Below, in pieces: positions 1-6,718 of a DNA stretch of 15,747 bases (its first letter is position 1; every line of letters starts with the position of its first letter). Position numbers and translations under genes: made by a program. The DNA is from Stenotrophobium sp050739895 (GTDB taxonomy: Bacteria; Pseudomonadota; Gammaproteobacteria; Nevskiales; Nevskiaceae), in NCBI GenBank assembly GCA_050739895.1, contig JBOICK010000011.1:1-15747 (forward strand). Reading direction: 5' to 3'. The notes beneath the pieces are model-generated. The model was not told where the DNA came from. It saw only the letters and a list, made by a program, of their open reading frames with translations, and did no database searches.

Positions 1-2
1 CC

Positions 3-179
3 GAATACGTGATGGCGATGCGCCACGGCCTCGGACTCAACAAGGTGCTGGGCACCATCCACATCTATCCAACACTGGCCGAGGCCAATAAATATGTCGC
101 GGGCCAGTGGAAACAGGCGCACAAGCCGGACGGGCTGCTGCGCTGGGTGGAAAAATTCCACGCGTGGCGACGCGGCTGA
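3..179 (+). CDS. Pyridine nucleotide-disulfide oxidoreductase, C-terminal end (partial)
   Basis: Only the last 58 residues are present; the gene enters from the left edge and stops at TGA 177-179. The fragment resembles the C-terminal dimerisation domain of FAD-dependent disulfide oxidoreductases, notably the run IHIYPTLAEANKY. In dihydrolipoamide dehydrogenase this position carries a His-Pro catalytic motif; here the His is replaced by Tyr, as in mercuric-reductase-like members. The tail ending in FHAWRRG is familiar from proteins annotated as mercuric-reductase-like FAD oxidoreductases, some of which are fused to a TVP38/TMEM64 membrane domain. The redox-active Cys pair and the FAD/NAD domains lie outside the window, so the substrate cannot be judged. 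The next gene starts 62 bases downstream on the same strand. Confidence 0.72.
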   Translation, partial: EYVMAMRHGLGLNKVLGTIHIYPTLAEANKYVAGQWKQAHKPDGLLRWVEKFHAWRRG

Positions 180-241
180 TCAAGGTTTTTGTCACGCTGA
201 GCCGCGTACAATCCGCTAACCCCAAAGCTCGGATTCGACAC

Positions 242-916
242 ATGACCAGCATCGTTTTGCATCAGTGGGAGATGTCGCCGTTCTGCAACAAGGTGCGGCG
301 CTGTCTGAAATACAAGGGCGTGGATTACACGGTGCTCAATTACAACGGCCTGCTGGCGCTTAACGCCGCCAAGCTGTCGAAAGTCGGCCAGCTGCCGGTG
401 GTCGATTTCGATGGGCACCGTGTGCAGGACTCGGCCGCCATCGCGCAATATCTCGACGAAAAATATCCGGGGAAACTCCTGTATCCGCGCGAACCACGCG
501 CGCTGGCCGAGGCGCGCATGTGGGAAGAGTGGGCCGGACAGTCGCTTTATTTCTACGAGATTTATTTCCGCATGCTTGACCCGGTTTCGCTGGAGCGCGG
601 CCTGGACCTGATCGCCGAAGGCCGGCCGGCCTATGAGCGTGCAATCCTCAAGTGGGTGTTCAAGCGGCGCTATCCGCGCAAGCTCAAGGAGCAGGGTCTG
701 GCACGGATGCCGCGTGAGCAGGTTGAGGCGCTGTTCTTTGCGCGACTGGACGATATCGAAGCCTTGCTGGAAGGCCGCGATTATCTGGGTGGCGACGCGC
801 CCAACATCGCCGATTTTTCGGTAGTCGGTCAGCTCGACGAGTTGATCCGGACCAGCGACCTGAAACCGCGCATCCTCGGTTATCCTCGAATCACAGCATG
901 GTTGTCGCGCTGCTGA
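242..916 (+). CDS. Glutathione S-transferase family protein
   Basis: This 224-residue protein has the usual GST length and layout. An N-terminal thioredoxin fold (about residues 3-77) carries SPFCNK at 12-17 with a candidate active-site Ser12 or Cys15, the cis-proline motif QLPVV (Pro52), and the glutathione-binding DS pair at 63-64. An all-helical C-terminal domain (about 85-220) contains the N-capping-like NIADFSV at 188-194. The known family role is conjugation or reduction using glutathione in the cytoplasm; the substrate is not evident. The frame is open further upstream to position 107, but that would overlap the preceding gene, and the GST fold begins at ATG 242, which I therefore chose. 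The ribosome site is weak (CGGAT). The Ser/Cys arrangement resembles Omega/Zeta-like or stringent-starvation-like GSTs, so glutathione-dependent reductase activity is an alternative. Confidence 0.87.
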   Translation: MTSIVLHQWEMSPFCNKVRRCLKYKGVDYTVLNYNGLLALNAAKLSKVGQLPVVDFDGHRVQDSAAIAQYLDEKYPGKLLYPREPRALAEARMWEEWAGQSLYFYEIYFRMLDPVSLERGLDLIAEGRPAYERAILKWVFKRRYPRKLKEQGLARMPREQVEALFFARLDDIEALLEGRDYLGGDAPNIADFSVVGQLDELIRTSDLKPRILGYPRITAWLSRC

Positions 917-964
917 AAAGGATGAGTGCGCCATGAAATTGCCGATCGAACATTTACTGCGCGC

Positions 965-1156
965 ATGATCATCGATGGCTGGATGCAGCATCCGACACTG
1001 CGCTTTGCACAGCACCTGATGTTTGCGTCTCTCATGCGCTGGACCCGGCAAGTCGCGCCGGCGCAGGAAATCCCTGTCGCTTTGATCCGACCTTATTTGG
1101 CGGCACAGCTCGTGTCAGAGCGCCACCCGCTCTCGCGTCCGGCACAATATAAATAG
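965..1156 (+). pseudogene. Amidohydrolase N-terminal remnant
   Basis: From ATG 965 the frame reads MIIDGWMQHPTLRF and then FASLMRWTR and QEIPVAL. This is my recognition of the start of amidohydrolase-2-type (TIM-barrel) proteins, which normally run to about 280-350 residues. After about residue 41 the similarity stops: the frame continues through IRPYLAAQL and ends at residue 63, and neither of the other two forward frames resumes the family sequence. It therefore looks like a gene beginning whose body was deleted, not a simple frameshift. The same frame is open from GTG 926 and an AAAGGATG-like purine run lies upstream. It directly precedes an unusually AT-rich stretch. The alternative is a chance short frame; family recognition from 40 residues is uncertain. 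Confidence 0.4.
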
Positions 1157-1200
1157 TTATAATTTATTATTTATAATTAAATATATATAGTAAAATGTAA
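1146..1200 (+). promoter_or_regulatory. AT-rich promoter-like island upstream of the transporter-acyltransferase gene
   Basis: Only three G/C bases occur in these 55 positions (1156, 1190, 1197), whereas both flanks are GC-rich. The stretch holds two TATAAT hexamers (1158-1163 and 1172-1177) within an 8-base direct repeat TTATAATT of 14-base period, and a TAAAAT at 1191-1196. No good -35 box sits at 16-18 bases from any of them. It lies 54 bases before the start of the next gene, so an UP-element/-10 region for that gene, or a site for an AT-binding nucleoid protein, is likely. The exact promoter is not resolved. Confidence 0.5.
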
Positions 1201-1253
1201 CGTTCAGATTGTACCTGCACCCGACAGCGGGTGACAGAAATCAGGGGAGTTGG

Positions 1254-3137
1254 ATGTTATCCATGAGCACCGGGGGCTTGCTGCGCCAGCGCCGCTTCGG
1301 CCCGTTCTTCGCGACGCAGACGCTGGGCGCGTTCAACGACAACGTATTCAAGAATGCGCTGGTGATTCTCGTCACCTTCGGCATCGCCGGGCTCAGCGCG
1401 GACCAGATGAACCTGTACGTGAATCTCGCCGCCGGCCTGTTCATCCTGCCGTTCTTCCTGTTCTCTGCGACCTGCGGCCAGCTGGCGGAGAAGTACGAGA
1501 AGTCGCGCCTGATTCGCTACGTCAAGCTGCTGGAGATCGGCATCATGTTGCTGGCCACGGCGGGCTTCTGGCTCGGCAGCATTCCGCTGCTGATGGGCGT
1601 GCTGTTCCTGCTCGGCGTGCAGGCGACGATTTTCGGGCCGGTGAAGTATTCAATTCTGCCGCAGCATCTGCGCGAGCACGAGTTGATCAGTGGCAACGCC
1701 TGGGTCGAGGCCGCGACTTTCCTCGCGATATTGCTCGGCACCTTGCTCGGCGGCTGGTTGATCGCGCAGCCCGGTGGCGCGCATTGGGTCAGCGCTGCGA
1801 TCATTGCCATCGCCGTGATGGGTTATCTGTCGTCGCACGGAATTCCGCTGGCGCCGGCAACCGCGCCAGAACTGAAGATCAACTGGAATCCGTGGACCGA
1901 GACGCTGTCCAACATCCGCTTCATGCGCGGCAATCACACGGTGTTGCTGTCGGTGATGGGCATTTCCTGGTTCTGGTTTTTCGGCGCGACCTTCCTGTCG
2001 CAGTTGCCGGGCTACACCAAGATTTACCTCGGCGGCGGCGAACAGGTGGTGACGCTGCTGCTGACGGTGTTCTCGCTGGGTATCGGGCTAGGCTCCTTCT
2101 TCTGCGAGCGCATGTCAGGGGGCAAGGTCGAGATCGGACTGGTGCCGCTGGGCTCGATCGGGCTGACGCTGTTCGGCATCGATCTTTACTTTGCCGTGCA
2201 CACGGTGTCGACGGTACACGACCAGACCGCGCTGGCATTTCTGGACACCCTGGGCAATCACCGCGTGCTGTGGGATCTGCTGCTGATCGGCGTCTCCGGC
2301 GGCCTGTTCATCGTGCCGCTGTACGCGCTGATCCAGACGCGCACGCCGCCCAGCCACCGCTCGCGCGTGATCGCCGGCAACAACATCCTCAACGCGCTGT
2401 TCATGGTGGTCGCGGCGCTGATGGCGATCGTGCTGCTCAAGGCCGGCCTCAGCATTCCCGAACTGCTGCTGACGGTTGTGCTGATGAACGCCGCCGTCGC
2501 CGTATTCATCTACGGACTGGTGCCGGAATTCCTGATGCGCCTGCTGGTGTGGCTGCTGATCAATACGCTCTACCGCATCCGTACCGAGGGCCTGCAAAAC
2601 ATTCCGGACGAAGGGCCGGCCGTCATAGTCTGCAATCACGTCAGTTTCGTTGACGCGCTGATTCTCGGTGGCACCGTGCGCCGTCCGGTGCGTTTCGTCA
2701 TGTATTACAAGATTTTCAACATCCCGGTGCTGTCGTTCATCTTCCGTACCGCCAAGACCATTCCCATTGCGCCGGCCAAGGAGAACGAGGCGCTGATGAA
2801 CCGTGCTTTCGACCAGATCGCCGCAGTGCTGGCCGAAGGCGAAGTCGTCGGGATATTTCCCGAAGGTGGCCTGACCACCGACGGGGCAATTTCGGATTTT
2901 CGCCACGGCATCGAAAAAGTCATCGCACGCTCGCCGGTGCCGGTGGTGCCGATGGCGCTGCAAGGCTTGTGGGGCAGCATCTTCAGCCGCCGCGACGGCG
3001 CGCTCAAGCGCGCGCGCATCCCGCGCCGCTTCTGGTCGAAGATCGCGCTGGTCGCCGGACCGATCGTGCCGCCAGAGCAGGTCACTGCCGCGCTTCTGGA
3101 GGAGAAAGTTCGCGAACTACGCGGCGACCGCGCCTGA
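1254..3137 (+). CDS. MFS lysophospholipid transporter (LplT-like) fused to PlsC-like acyltransferase
   Basis: This 627-residue protein has two parts. Residues about 10-425 form a multi-pass major facilitator domain with the LplT-type opening QTLGAFNDNVFKNAL (22-36). Residues about 430-627 form a PlsC/LPLAT domain with the acyltransferase block NHVSFVD at 461-467 (His462 and Asp467 of HX4D) and FPEGGLTTDG at 535-544. In the families, LplT flips lysophospholipid across the inner membrane and PlsC-type domains re-acylate it, so the fusion would do lysophospholipid salvage in the inner membrane. Larger relatives add a third acyl-ACP synthetase (Aas) domain; it is absent here, and no synthetase gene follows. 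ATG 1254 has AGGGGAG four bases upstream; ATG 1263 is a possible alternative. An envelope-lipid neighbour follows 61 bases downstream. Confidence 0.9.
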   Translation: MLSMSTGGLLRQRRFGPFFATQTLGAFNDNVFKNALVILVTFGIAGLSADQMNLYVNLAAGLFILPFFLFSATCGQLAEKYEKSRLIRYVKLLEIGIMLLATAGFWLGSIPLLMGVLFLLGVQATIFGPVKYSILPQHLREHELISGNAWVEAATFLAILLGTLLGGWLIAQPGGAHWVSAAIIAIAVMGYLSSHGIPLAPATAPELKINWNPWTETLSNIRFMRGNHTVLLSVMGISWFWFFGATFLSQLPGYTKIYLGGGEQVVTLLLTVFSLGIGLGSFFCERMSGGKVEIGLVPLGSIGLTLFGIDLYFAVHTVSTVHDQTALAFLDTLGNHRVLWDLLLIGVSGGLFIVPLYALIQTRTPPSHRSRVIAGNNILNALFMVVAALMAIVLLKAGLSIPELLLTVVLMNAAVAVFIYGLVPEFLMRLLVWLLINTLYRIRTEGLQNIPDEGPAVIVCNHVSFVDALILGGTVRRPVRFVMYYKIFNIPVLSFIFRTAKTIPIAPAKENEALMNRAFDQIAAVLAEGEVVGIFPEGGLTTDGAISDFRHGIEKVIARSPVPVVPMALQGLWGSIFSRRDGALKRARIPRRFWSKIALVAGPIVPPEQVTAALLEEKVRELRGDRA

Positions 3138-3185
3138 TCCGACATTCATAAAAGCGTCATCGGCCTGTCTTTTTCCTGCAAAGAC

Positions 3186-3208
3186 TCACGCACATCCTGT
3201 GTGCGTGA
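3186..3208 (+). promoter_or_regulatory. Hairpin enclosing the start codon of the LpxH-like gene
   Basis: TCACGCACA (3186-3194) and TGTGCGTGA (3200-3208) are perfect 9-base inverted arms around a 5-base loop. The arms cover both candidate GTG starts (3199 and 3205) of the downstream gene. A T-run before the left arm (near 3170-3174) and an A-run after the right arm (from 3208) could lengthen the pairing with a bulge. There is no T-tract after the stem, so it does not look like an intrinsic terminator. A structure that controls initiation is the simplest reading, but this is inference. Confidence 0.42.
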
Positions 3209-4041
3209 AAAAGGAAAATACAAAAACCGAGAAACGCGCCGCCAATCGCTATCGCACGCTGTGGATTTCCGATGTGCATCTGGGAACCAGCGGCTGCAAG
3301 GCAGAATTCCTCGTCGACTTCCTCAAGCAGAACGAGTGCGAGCAGCTTTATCTGGTCGGCGACATCATCGACGGCTGGAAGCTCAAGTCCGGCTTCTACT
3401 GGCCGCAGGAACACACCAACGTCATCCGCCGCGTGCTGACCAAGTCCAAGCGCGGCACCCAGGTGACGTACGTCACCGGCAATCATGATGATTTCCTGCG
3501 CAAGTTCGTCGACTACAAGCTGGAGATGGGCAACATCCACGTGGTCAACGAGGCGATCCACAAGACCGCCGATGGCCGCAAATTGCTGGTGACGCATGGC
3601 GATCACTTCGACGTGATCACGCGCTATCACAAGTGGATCGCGCTCGCGGGCGACGCAGTTTATGAAGGCACGATGCGCTTCAATTACTGGTTCAACAAGG
3701 GTCGTGCACTGGCAGGCATGCGCTACTGGTCACTCTCGGCTTTCGCCAAGCAGCGCGTGAAAGCGGCGGTGAACGTGGTGTCGAACTTCGAGGACAGCGT
3801 GGCGCGCGAATGCAAGCGGCGCGGTCTCGACGGCGTGGTCTGCGGCCACATCCACCACGCCGAGATCAGCGAACTGCATGGTGTGACGTACCACAACTGC
3901 GGTGACTGGGTGGAGAGCTGCACCGCGCTGGCGGAAGACCACAACGGCAAGATCAGCATCATTCGCTGGGTCAGCCTCGACCATCTCAACAGCAATCCGC
4001 GAGTCACGCCGCTGCGTCTGCCAGCGCAAGCCGTGGGCTAG
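3199..4041 (+). CDS. LpxH-like metallophosphoesterase (UDP-2,3-diacylglucosamine diphosphatase family)
   Basis: This 280-residue calcineurin-like phosphoesterase carries the complete dinuclear-metal signature: DVH at 25-27, GDIID at 54-58, GNHDD at 94-98, THGDHFD at 132-138 and GHIHH at 216-220. The HGDHFD and GHIHHAE forms match the UDP-2,3-diacylglucosamine pyrophosphatase group, which removes UMP to give lipid X in lipid A synthesis at the inner-membrane face. Related members act on other lipid-linked pyrophosphates, so the exact substrate is inferred. There is no ATG: the first possible start is GTG 3199 (GTG 3205 also possible), neither has a Shine-Dalgarno sequence, and both lie within a hairpin. 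It follows the transporter-acyltransferase gene by 61 bases, consistent with a shared envelope-lipid theme, and its TAG overlaps the stop codon of the convergent next gene. Confidence 0.85.
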   Translation: MCVKKENTKTEKRAANRYRTLWISDVHLGTSGCKAEFLVDFLKQNECEQLYLVGDIIDGWKLKSGFYWPQEHTNVIRRVLTKSKRGTQVTYVTGNHDDFLRKFVDYKLEMGNIHVVNEAIHKTADGRKLLVTHGDHFDVITRYHKWIALAGDAVYEGTMRFNYWFNKGRALAGMRYWSLSAFAKQRVKAAVNVVSNFEDSVARECKRRGLDGVVCGHIHHAEISELHGVTYHNCGDWVESCTALAEDHNGKISIIRWVSLDHLNSNPRVTPLRLPAQAVG

Positions 4042-5645
4042 ATCACAGGTTTAGCGGCATCCTCCAGAATCATGGCAGCGCCTTTCTCGGCGATCATCGT
4101 GGCCGGCGCGTTGGTGTTGCCGCCAATCAGCGTCGGCATGATCGAGGCATCAATCACGCGCAGGCCTTGCAGACCGCGGACCTTGAGCTGCGGATCGACT
4201 ACCGCCATCTCATCGACACCCATTTTGCAGGTGCCGACCGGGTGATAAATGGTCTCGGCGTTCTGGCGGATCCAGTCGCCGATCTGCTCGTCACTTTGCA
4301 CCGCGGGGCCGGGCATGAGTTCCTCGCGACGATGCGGCGCGAACGCTGGCTGGGCCATGATCGCGCGCGCCTTGTGAATTCCGATAACCAGTTTCTCTAG
4401 GTCCAGCGGATGGTCCAGATAGTTGGCACGGATGCTGGGTGCAGCCAGAGGGTCGTTGCTGGACAGGGTGATTTCGCCGCGGCTAATCGGACGCAGGTTG
4501 CAGACCATCAGCGTATAGGCGTGGCCGAATAATGGCCCCAGTTTTTGCGCGTGCTCGGAAAACGCCAGCGGCACGAAATGCAGTTGCAGATCGGGCACTG
4601 GCTCTTCGGGTCTGGTCTTGATGAAGCCACCGGACTCGGCGATGTTGCTGCTCAGTGCACCGCGCTTTCCGAAAATGTATTGGAACAGCATCTTGATCGA
4701 CTGCCAGAACGACAGCGGGCTGAACGAAACCGCGTAATGGGTTTTTTCGCGCGTCGACACCAGAACGTCGAGATGATCCTGCAGGTTTTTGCCGACGCCC
4801 GGCAGTTCATGCACCTGCTGGATGCCGTGCTTGCTCAGTTCGGCGCTGGCGCCGACGCCAGACAGCAGCAACAACTGCGGCGAGTTGATCGCGCCGCCGC
4901 AGAGGAGCACTTCTCGGCTGGCCTGGATGTCCTTGTACAGGCCACCTGAGCAATAACGTACGCCGACCGCGCGCTTGCCCTCGAACAGCACGCGCGTGGC
5001 CTGCGCGCCGGTGACCACGGTGAGATTTTTGCGGCCTTCGGCCTCGCGCAGGAACGCACGCGCGTTGCTACAGCGTTCGCCGCCTTTTTGCATGGCCTTG
5101 TAGAAATTCACGCCTTCCTGCTGCGCGCCGTTGAAGTCGGGCGTCAGCGGATAGCCCGCCTGTTGCGCGGCCTGCACGAAAGCGTGACTCAGGACATTGG
5201 TGCTGCGGTGTTCGGCGACATTGAGTCCGCCACCCTGGCCGTTGAACTCGTCGGCACCGCTTTCGCAGTTTTCGGATTTGCGGAACAGCGGCAGCACGTC
5301 CTTGTATGACCAGCCTTCATTGCCGAGGCTGGCCCAGTGGTCATAGTCCCAGGCGTTACCGCGGATATAGACCTGGGCATTGATCGACGAACTGCCGCCC
5401 AGCGTCTTGCCGCGCGGCCACAGCATCTTGCGATTGCCGCAGTGCGGCTCCGGCTCGGTGCGGAACTGCCAGTTGTAGACCTTGCTGCGCATCAGCGCGA
5501 TGACGCCCGCGGGGATGGAGATCAGCAGGTTCTTGTCGACCGGGCCGGCTTCCAGCAAACAGACCTGGTATTTGCCGCTGGCTGAAAGTCGGTTGGCCAA
5601 TACGCATCCGGCCGAGCCACCGCCAACAATGATGTAGTCGTACAT
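4038..5645 (-). CDS. GMC family flavin-dependent alcohol/choline dehydrogenase
   Basis: This 535-residue protein is of normal GMC length and complete. It has the FAD-binding GGGSAG at 8-13, GMC signature 1 around GKTLGGSSSINAQVY (79-93), signature 2 around EVLLCGGAINSPQLL (245-259), and a catalytic pair in YHPVGTCKMG (His468) and GGNTNAP (Asn512). His-Asn is the arrangement known from choline-oxidising members; AlkJ-type alcohol dehydrogenases are close relatives. The expected reaction is FAD-dependent oxidation of a primary or long-chain alcohol to the aldehyde. The frame opens further upstream to 5717, but ATG 5645 has GGGAG seven bases before it and starts exactly at the family's MYDYIIVGGG, so I chose it. 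The two COG3687-type genes lie upstream on the same strand, with a regulatory-looking gap of 144 bases between. Confidence 0.93.
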   Translation of the reverse strand: MYDYIIVGGGSAGCVLANRLSASGKYQVCLLEAGPVDKNLLISIPAGVIALMRSKVYNWQFRTEPEPHCGNRKMLWPRGKTLGGSSSINAQVYIRGNAWDYDHWASLGNEGWSYKDVLPLFRKSENCESGADEFNGQGGGLNVAEHRSTNVLSHAFVQAAQQAGYPLTPDFNGAQQEGVNFYKAMQKGGERCSNARAFLREAEGRKNLTVVTGAQATRVLFEGKRAVGVRYCSGGLYKDIQASREVLLCGGAINSPQLLLLSGVGASAELSKHGIQQVHELPGVGKNLQDHLDVLVSTREKTHYAVSFSPLSFWQSIKMLFQYIFGKRGALSSNIAESGGFIKTRPEEPVPDLQLHFVPLAFSEHAQKLGPLFGHAYTLMVCNLRPISRGEITLSSNDPLAAPSIRANYLDHPLDLEKLVIGIHKARAIMAQPAFAPHRREELMPGPAVQSDEQIGDWIRQNAETIYHPVGTCKMGVDEMAVVDPQLKVRGLQGLRVIDASIMPTLIGGNTNAPATMIAEKGAAMILEDAAKPVI

Positions 5646-5696
5646 CGCGTAACTCCCGTTTCTTAGTAATGCTTGTCGAATCCACTTACGGTGAAT

Positions 5697-5751
5697 GGCC
5701 GTGCTTGGCAGCTGCACGGCCGATTATGCGAGTGTTTCGCCGAAACTGAAA
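5697..5751 (-). promoter_or_regulatory. Operator-like double palindrome with candidate promoter for the GMC gene
   Basis: Two perfect inverted repeats lie in the gap before the GMC gene. The first is GGCCGTGC (5697-5704) and GCACGGCC (5714-5721) around nine bases. The second is GTTTCG-C-CGAAAC at 5734-5746. On the minus strand a -10-like CATAAT (5728-5723) lies between them, and a weak TTTCAG (5751-5746) stands 17 bases upstream of it. The 13-base palindrome thus falls mainly in the spacer and the larger repeat just past the -10, positions typical of repressor or activator operators. The larger repeat could instead be a 5'-leader hairpin or weak terminator for the upstream gene, though no T-tract follows it on either strand. 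Confidence 0.4.
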
Positions 5752-5789
5752 CGGGACGCTGCTTGTGGCAGCGCTGCGACGGGAGAATT

Positions 5790-6644
5790 TCAGGCAGCCG
5801 CGCGCGTCTTTGCCTGCCAGGGCGCAGCAAAAGCCTCAATGTCCTTCAGGTAATCATGGTTGTCGTGATCCCAGGGATGGAAGCCAGGGCGGAAGTAATC
5901 CACCCACGTGGGCAACTGCCGGCGCAACAGGCCGATATCGCCCATGGTGTAGCGAAAGAATTTGCGCCAGCCGCCCCAATCCGTCAGCTTGCCTTCGGTG
6001 CGCAGCACTTGCAGGAAGGTGGGCGTGACCAGCGACCAGAACAACACCGTCGAGATCGCCATGCCGAGACTGCGCACGGCATAGGCGCGCGGGCCGCGCC
6101 CCATGACCGTCTGATAAACATCGAAGGCCACGGCCTTATGTTCGGTTTCTTCCAGTGCGTGCCAGTGCCACAGTGCGGAGAAATGCGGTTCAGCATTCTC
6201 GGTCAAGCGCGGCTCGCGCAGCACGCTGTCGGCCAGCAGGGCGGTGAAGTGCTCCAGGGCGATGGTGATCGACAATTGCGCCGCCTGCGGCAGGCGCTTC
6301 TGTCCCTGACCCAGGAGGTTGCCGACCAGACGCTCGAACTTTGGCGCCACCGGCGTGCGCGCGAACAGCGCCTCGTTGTATTCCTCGTGTTCGCGGCCGT
6401 GCATGGCCTCCTGGCCGATGAAGGCGGTGACGGCTTTCTTCAGCTCTGGATCGGTAACCGCGTCACGGTAGTTGCGCACGCTCTGGATGAAGAAGCGCTC
6501 GCCGACCGGTAGCACGATGGAAAAAGTGTTGAGAAATGCCGTAAAGACCGGGCCGCCGCCGGTGTGCCAGTCGGTGATCCGTTCGGCAGGCAGATTGAAT
6601 TTCAGATCGCGGCGTATCGGTAACTGCGGATTCTTGAGTTTCAT
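5790..6644 (-). CDS. COG3687/PF10118-type protein, putative diiron enzyme (paralogue 1)
   Basis: This 284-residue protein belongs by recognition to the family usually called 'predicted metal-dependent hydrolase'. The visible metal-ligand pattern is instead that of ferritin-like diiron proteins: Glu49 (VGERFF), Glu79-x-x-His82 (GQEAMHGREH), Glu131 (ALEHFT) and Glu166-x-x-His169 (LEETEHKAVAFD). The intervals are 30 and 35 residues, as in soluble diiron oxygenases. A hydrophobic stretch at about 193-214 follows the bundle and suggests membrane association. The C-terminal part has DYFRPGFHPWDHDN (249-262), shared with paralogue 2. The start at ATG 6644 is supported by GGGAG six bases upstream. 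It lies 74 bases after paralogue 2 and before the GMC gene, all on the minus strand. Function in this family is not established to my knowledge; oxidation of a lipid-like substrate is inference. Confidence 0.82.
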   Translation of the reverse strand: MKLKNPQLPIRRDLKFNLPAERITDWHTGGGPVFTAFLNTFSIVLPVGERFFIQSVRNYRDAVTDPELKKAVTAFIGQEAMHGREHEEYNEALFARTPVAPKFERLVGNLLGQGQKRLPQAAQLSITIALEHFTALLADSVLREPRLTENAEPHFSALWHWHALEETEHKAVAFDVYQTVMGRGPRAYAVRSLGMAISTVLFWSLVTPTFLQVLRTEGKLTDWGGWRKFFRYTMGDIGLLRRQLPTWVDYFRPGFHPWDHDNHDYLKDIEAFAAPWQAKTRAAA

Positions 6645-6718
6645 GGGATTCTCCCGCTAATAAATGAATTGCAGGTTGGTAGGCGCGCGGCCATCGCGCG
6701 GTTTTCTCAGTATGGGCG

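Noticed and set aside
189..212. TTGTCA and TACAAT as a promoter for the GST gene
   Set aside because: Both hexamers are good, but they are only 12 bases apart, too close for a sigma70 promoter.
65..1051. A 328-codon minus-strand frame, and similar ones at 2115-2963 and 9897-11081
   Set aside because: All are antisense to well-supported genes and show no recognisable domains.
1209..1253. TTG start 15 codons upstream for the transporter-acyltransferase
   Set aside because: ATG 1254 has a ribosome site directly before it, and the extension carries no conserved residues.
6684..6705. CGCGCG-N5-CGCGCG followed by GTTTT between the two tandem diiron-type genes
   Set aside because: The T-run follows on the plus strand, but both flanking genes are on the minus strand; a six-base stem of alternating CG can arise by chance in this composition.
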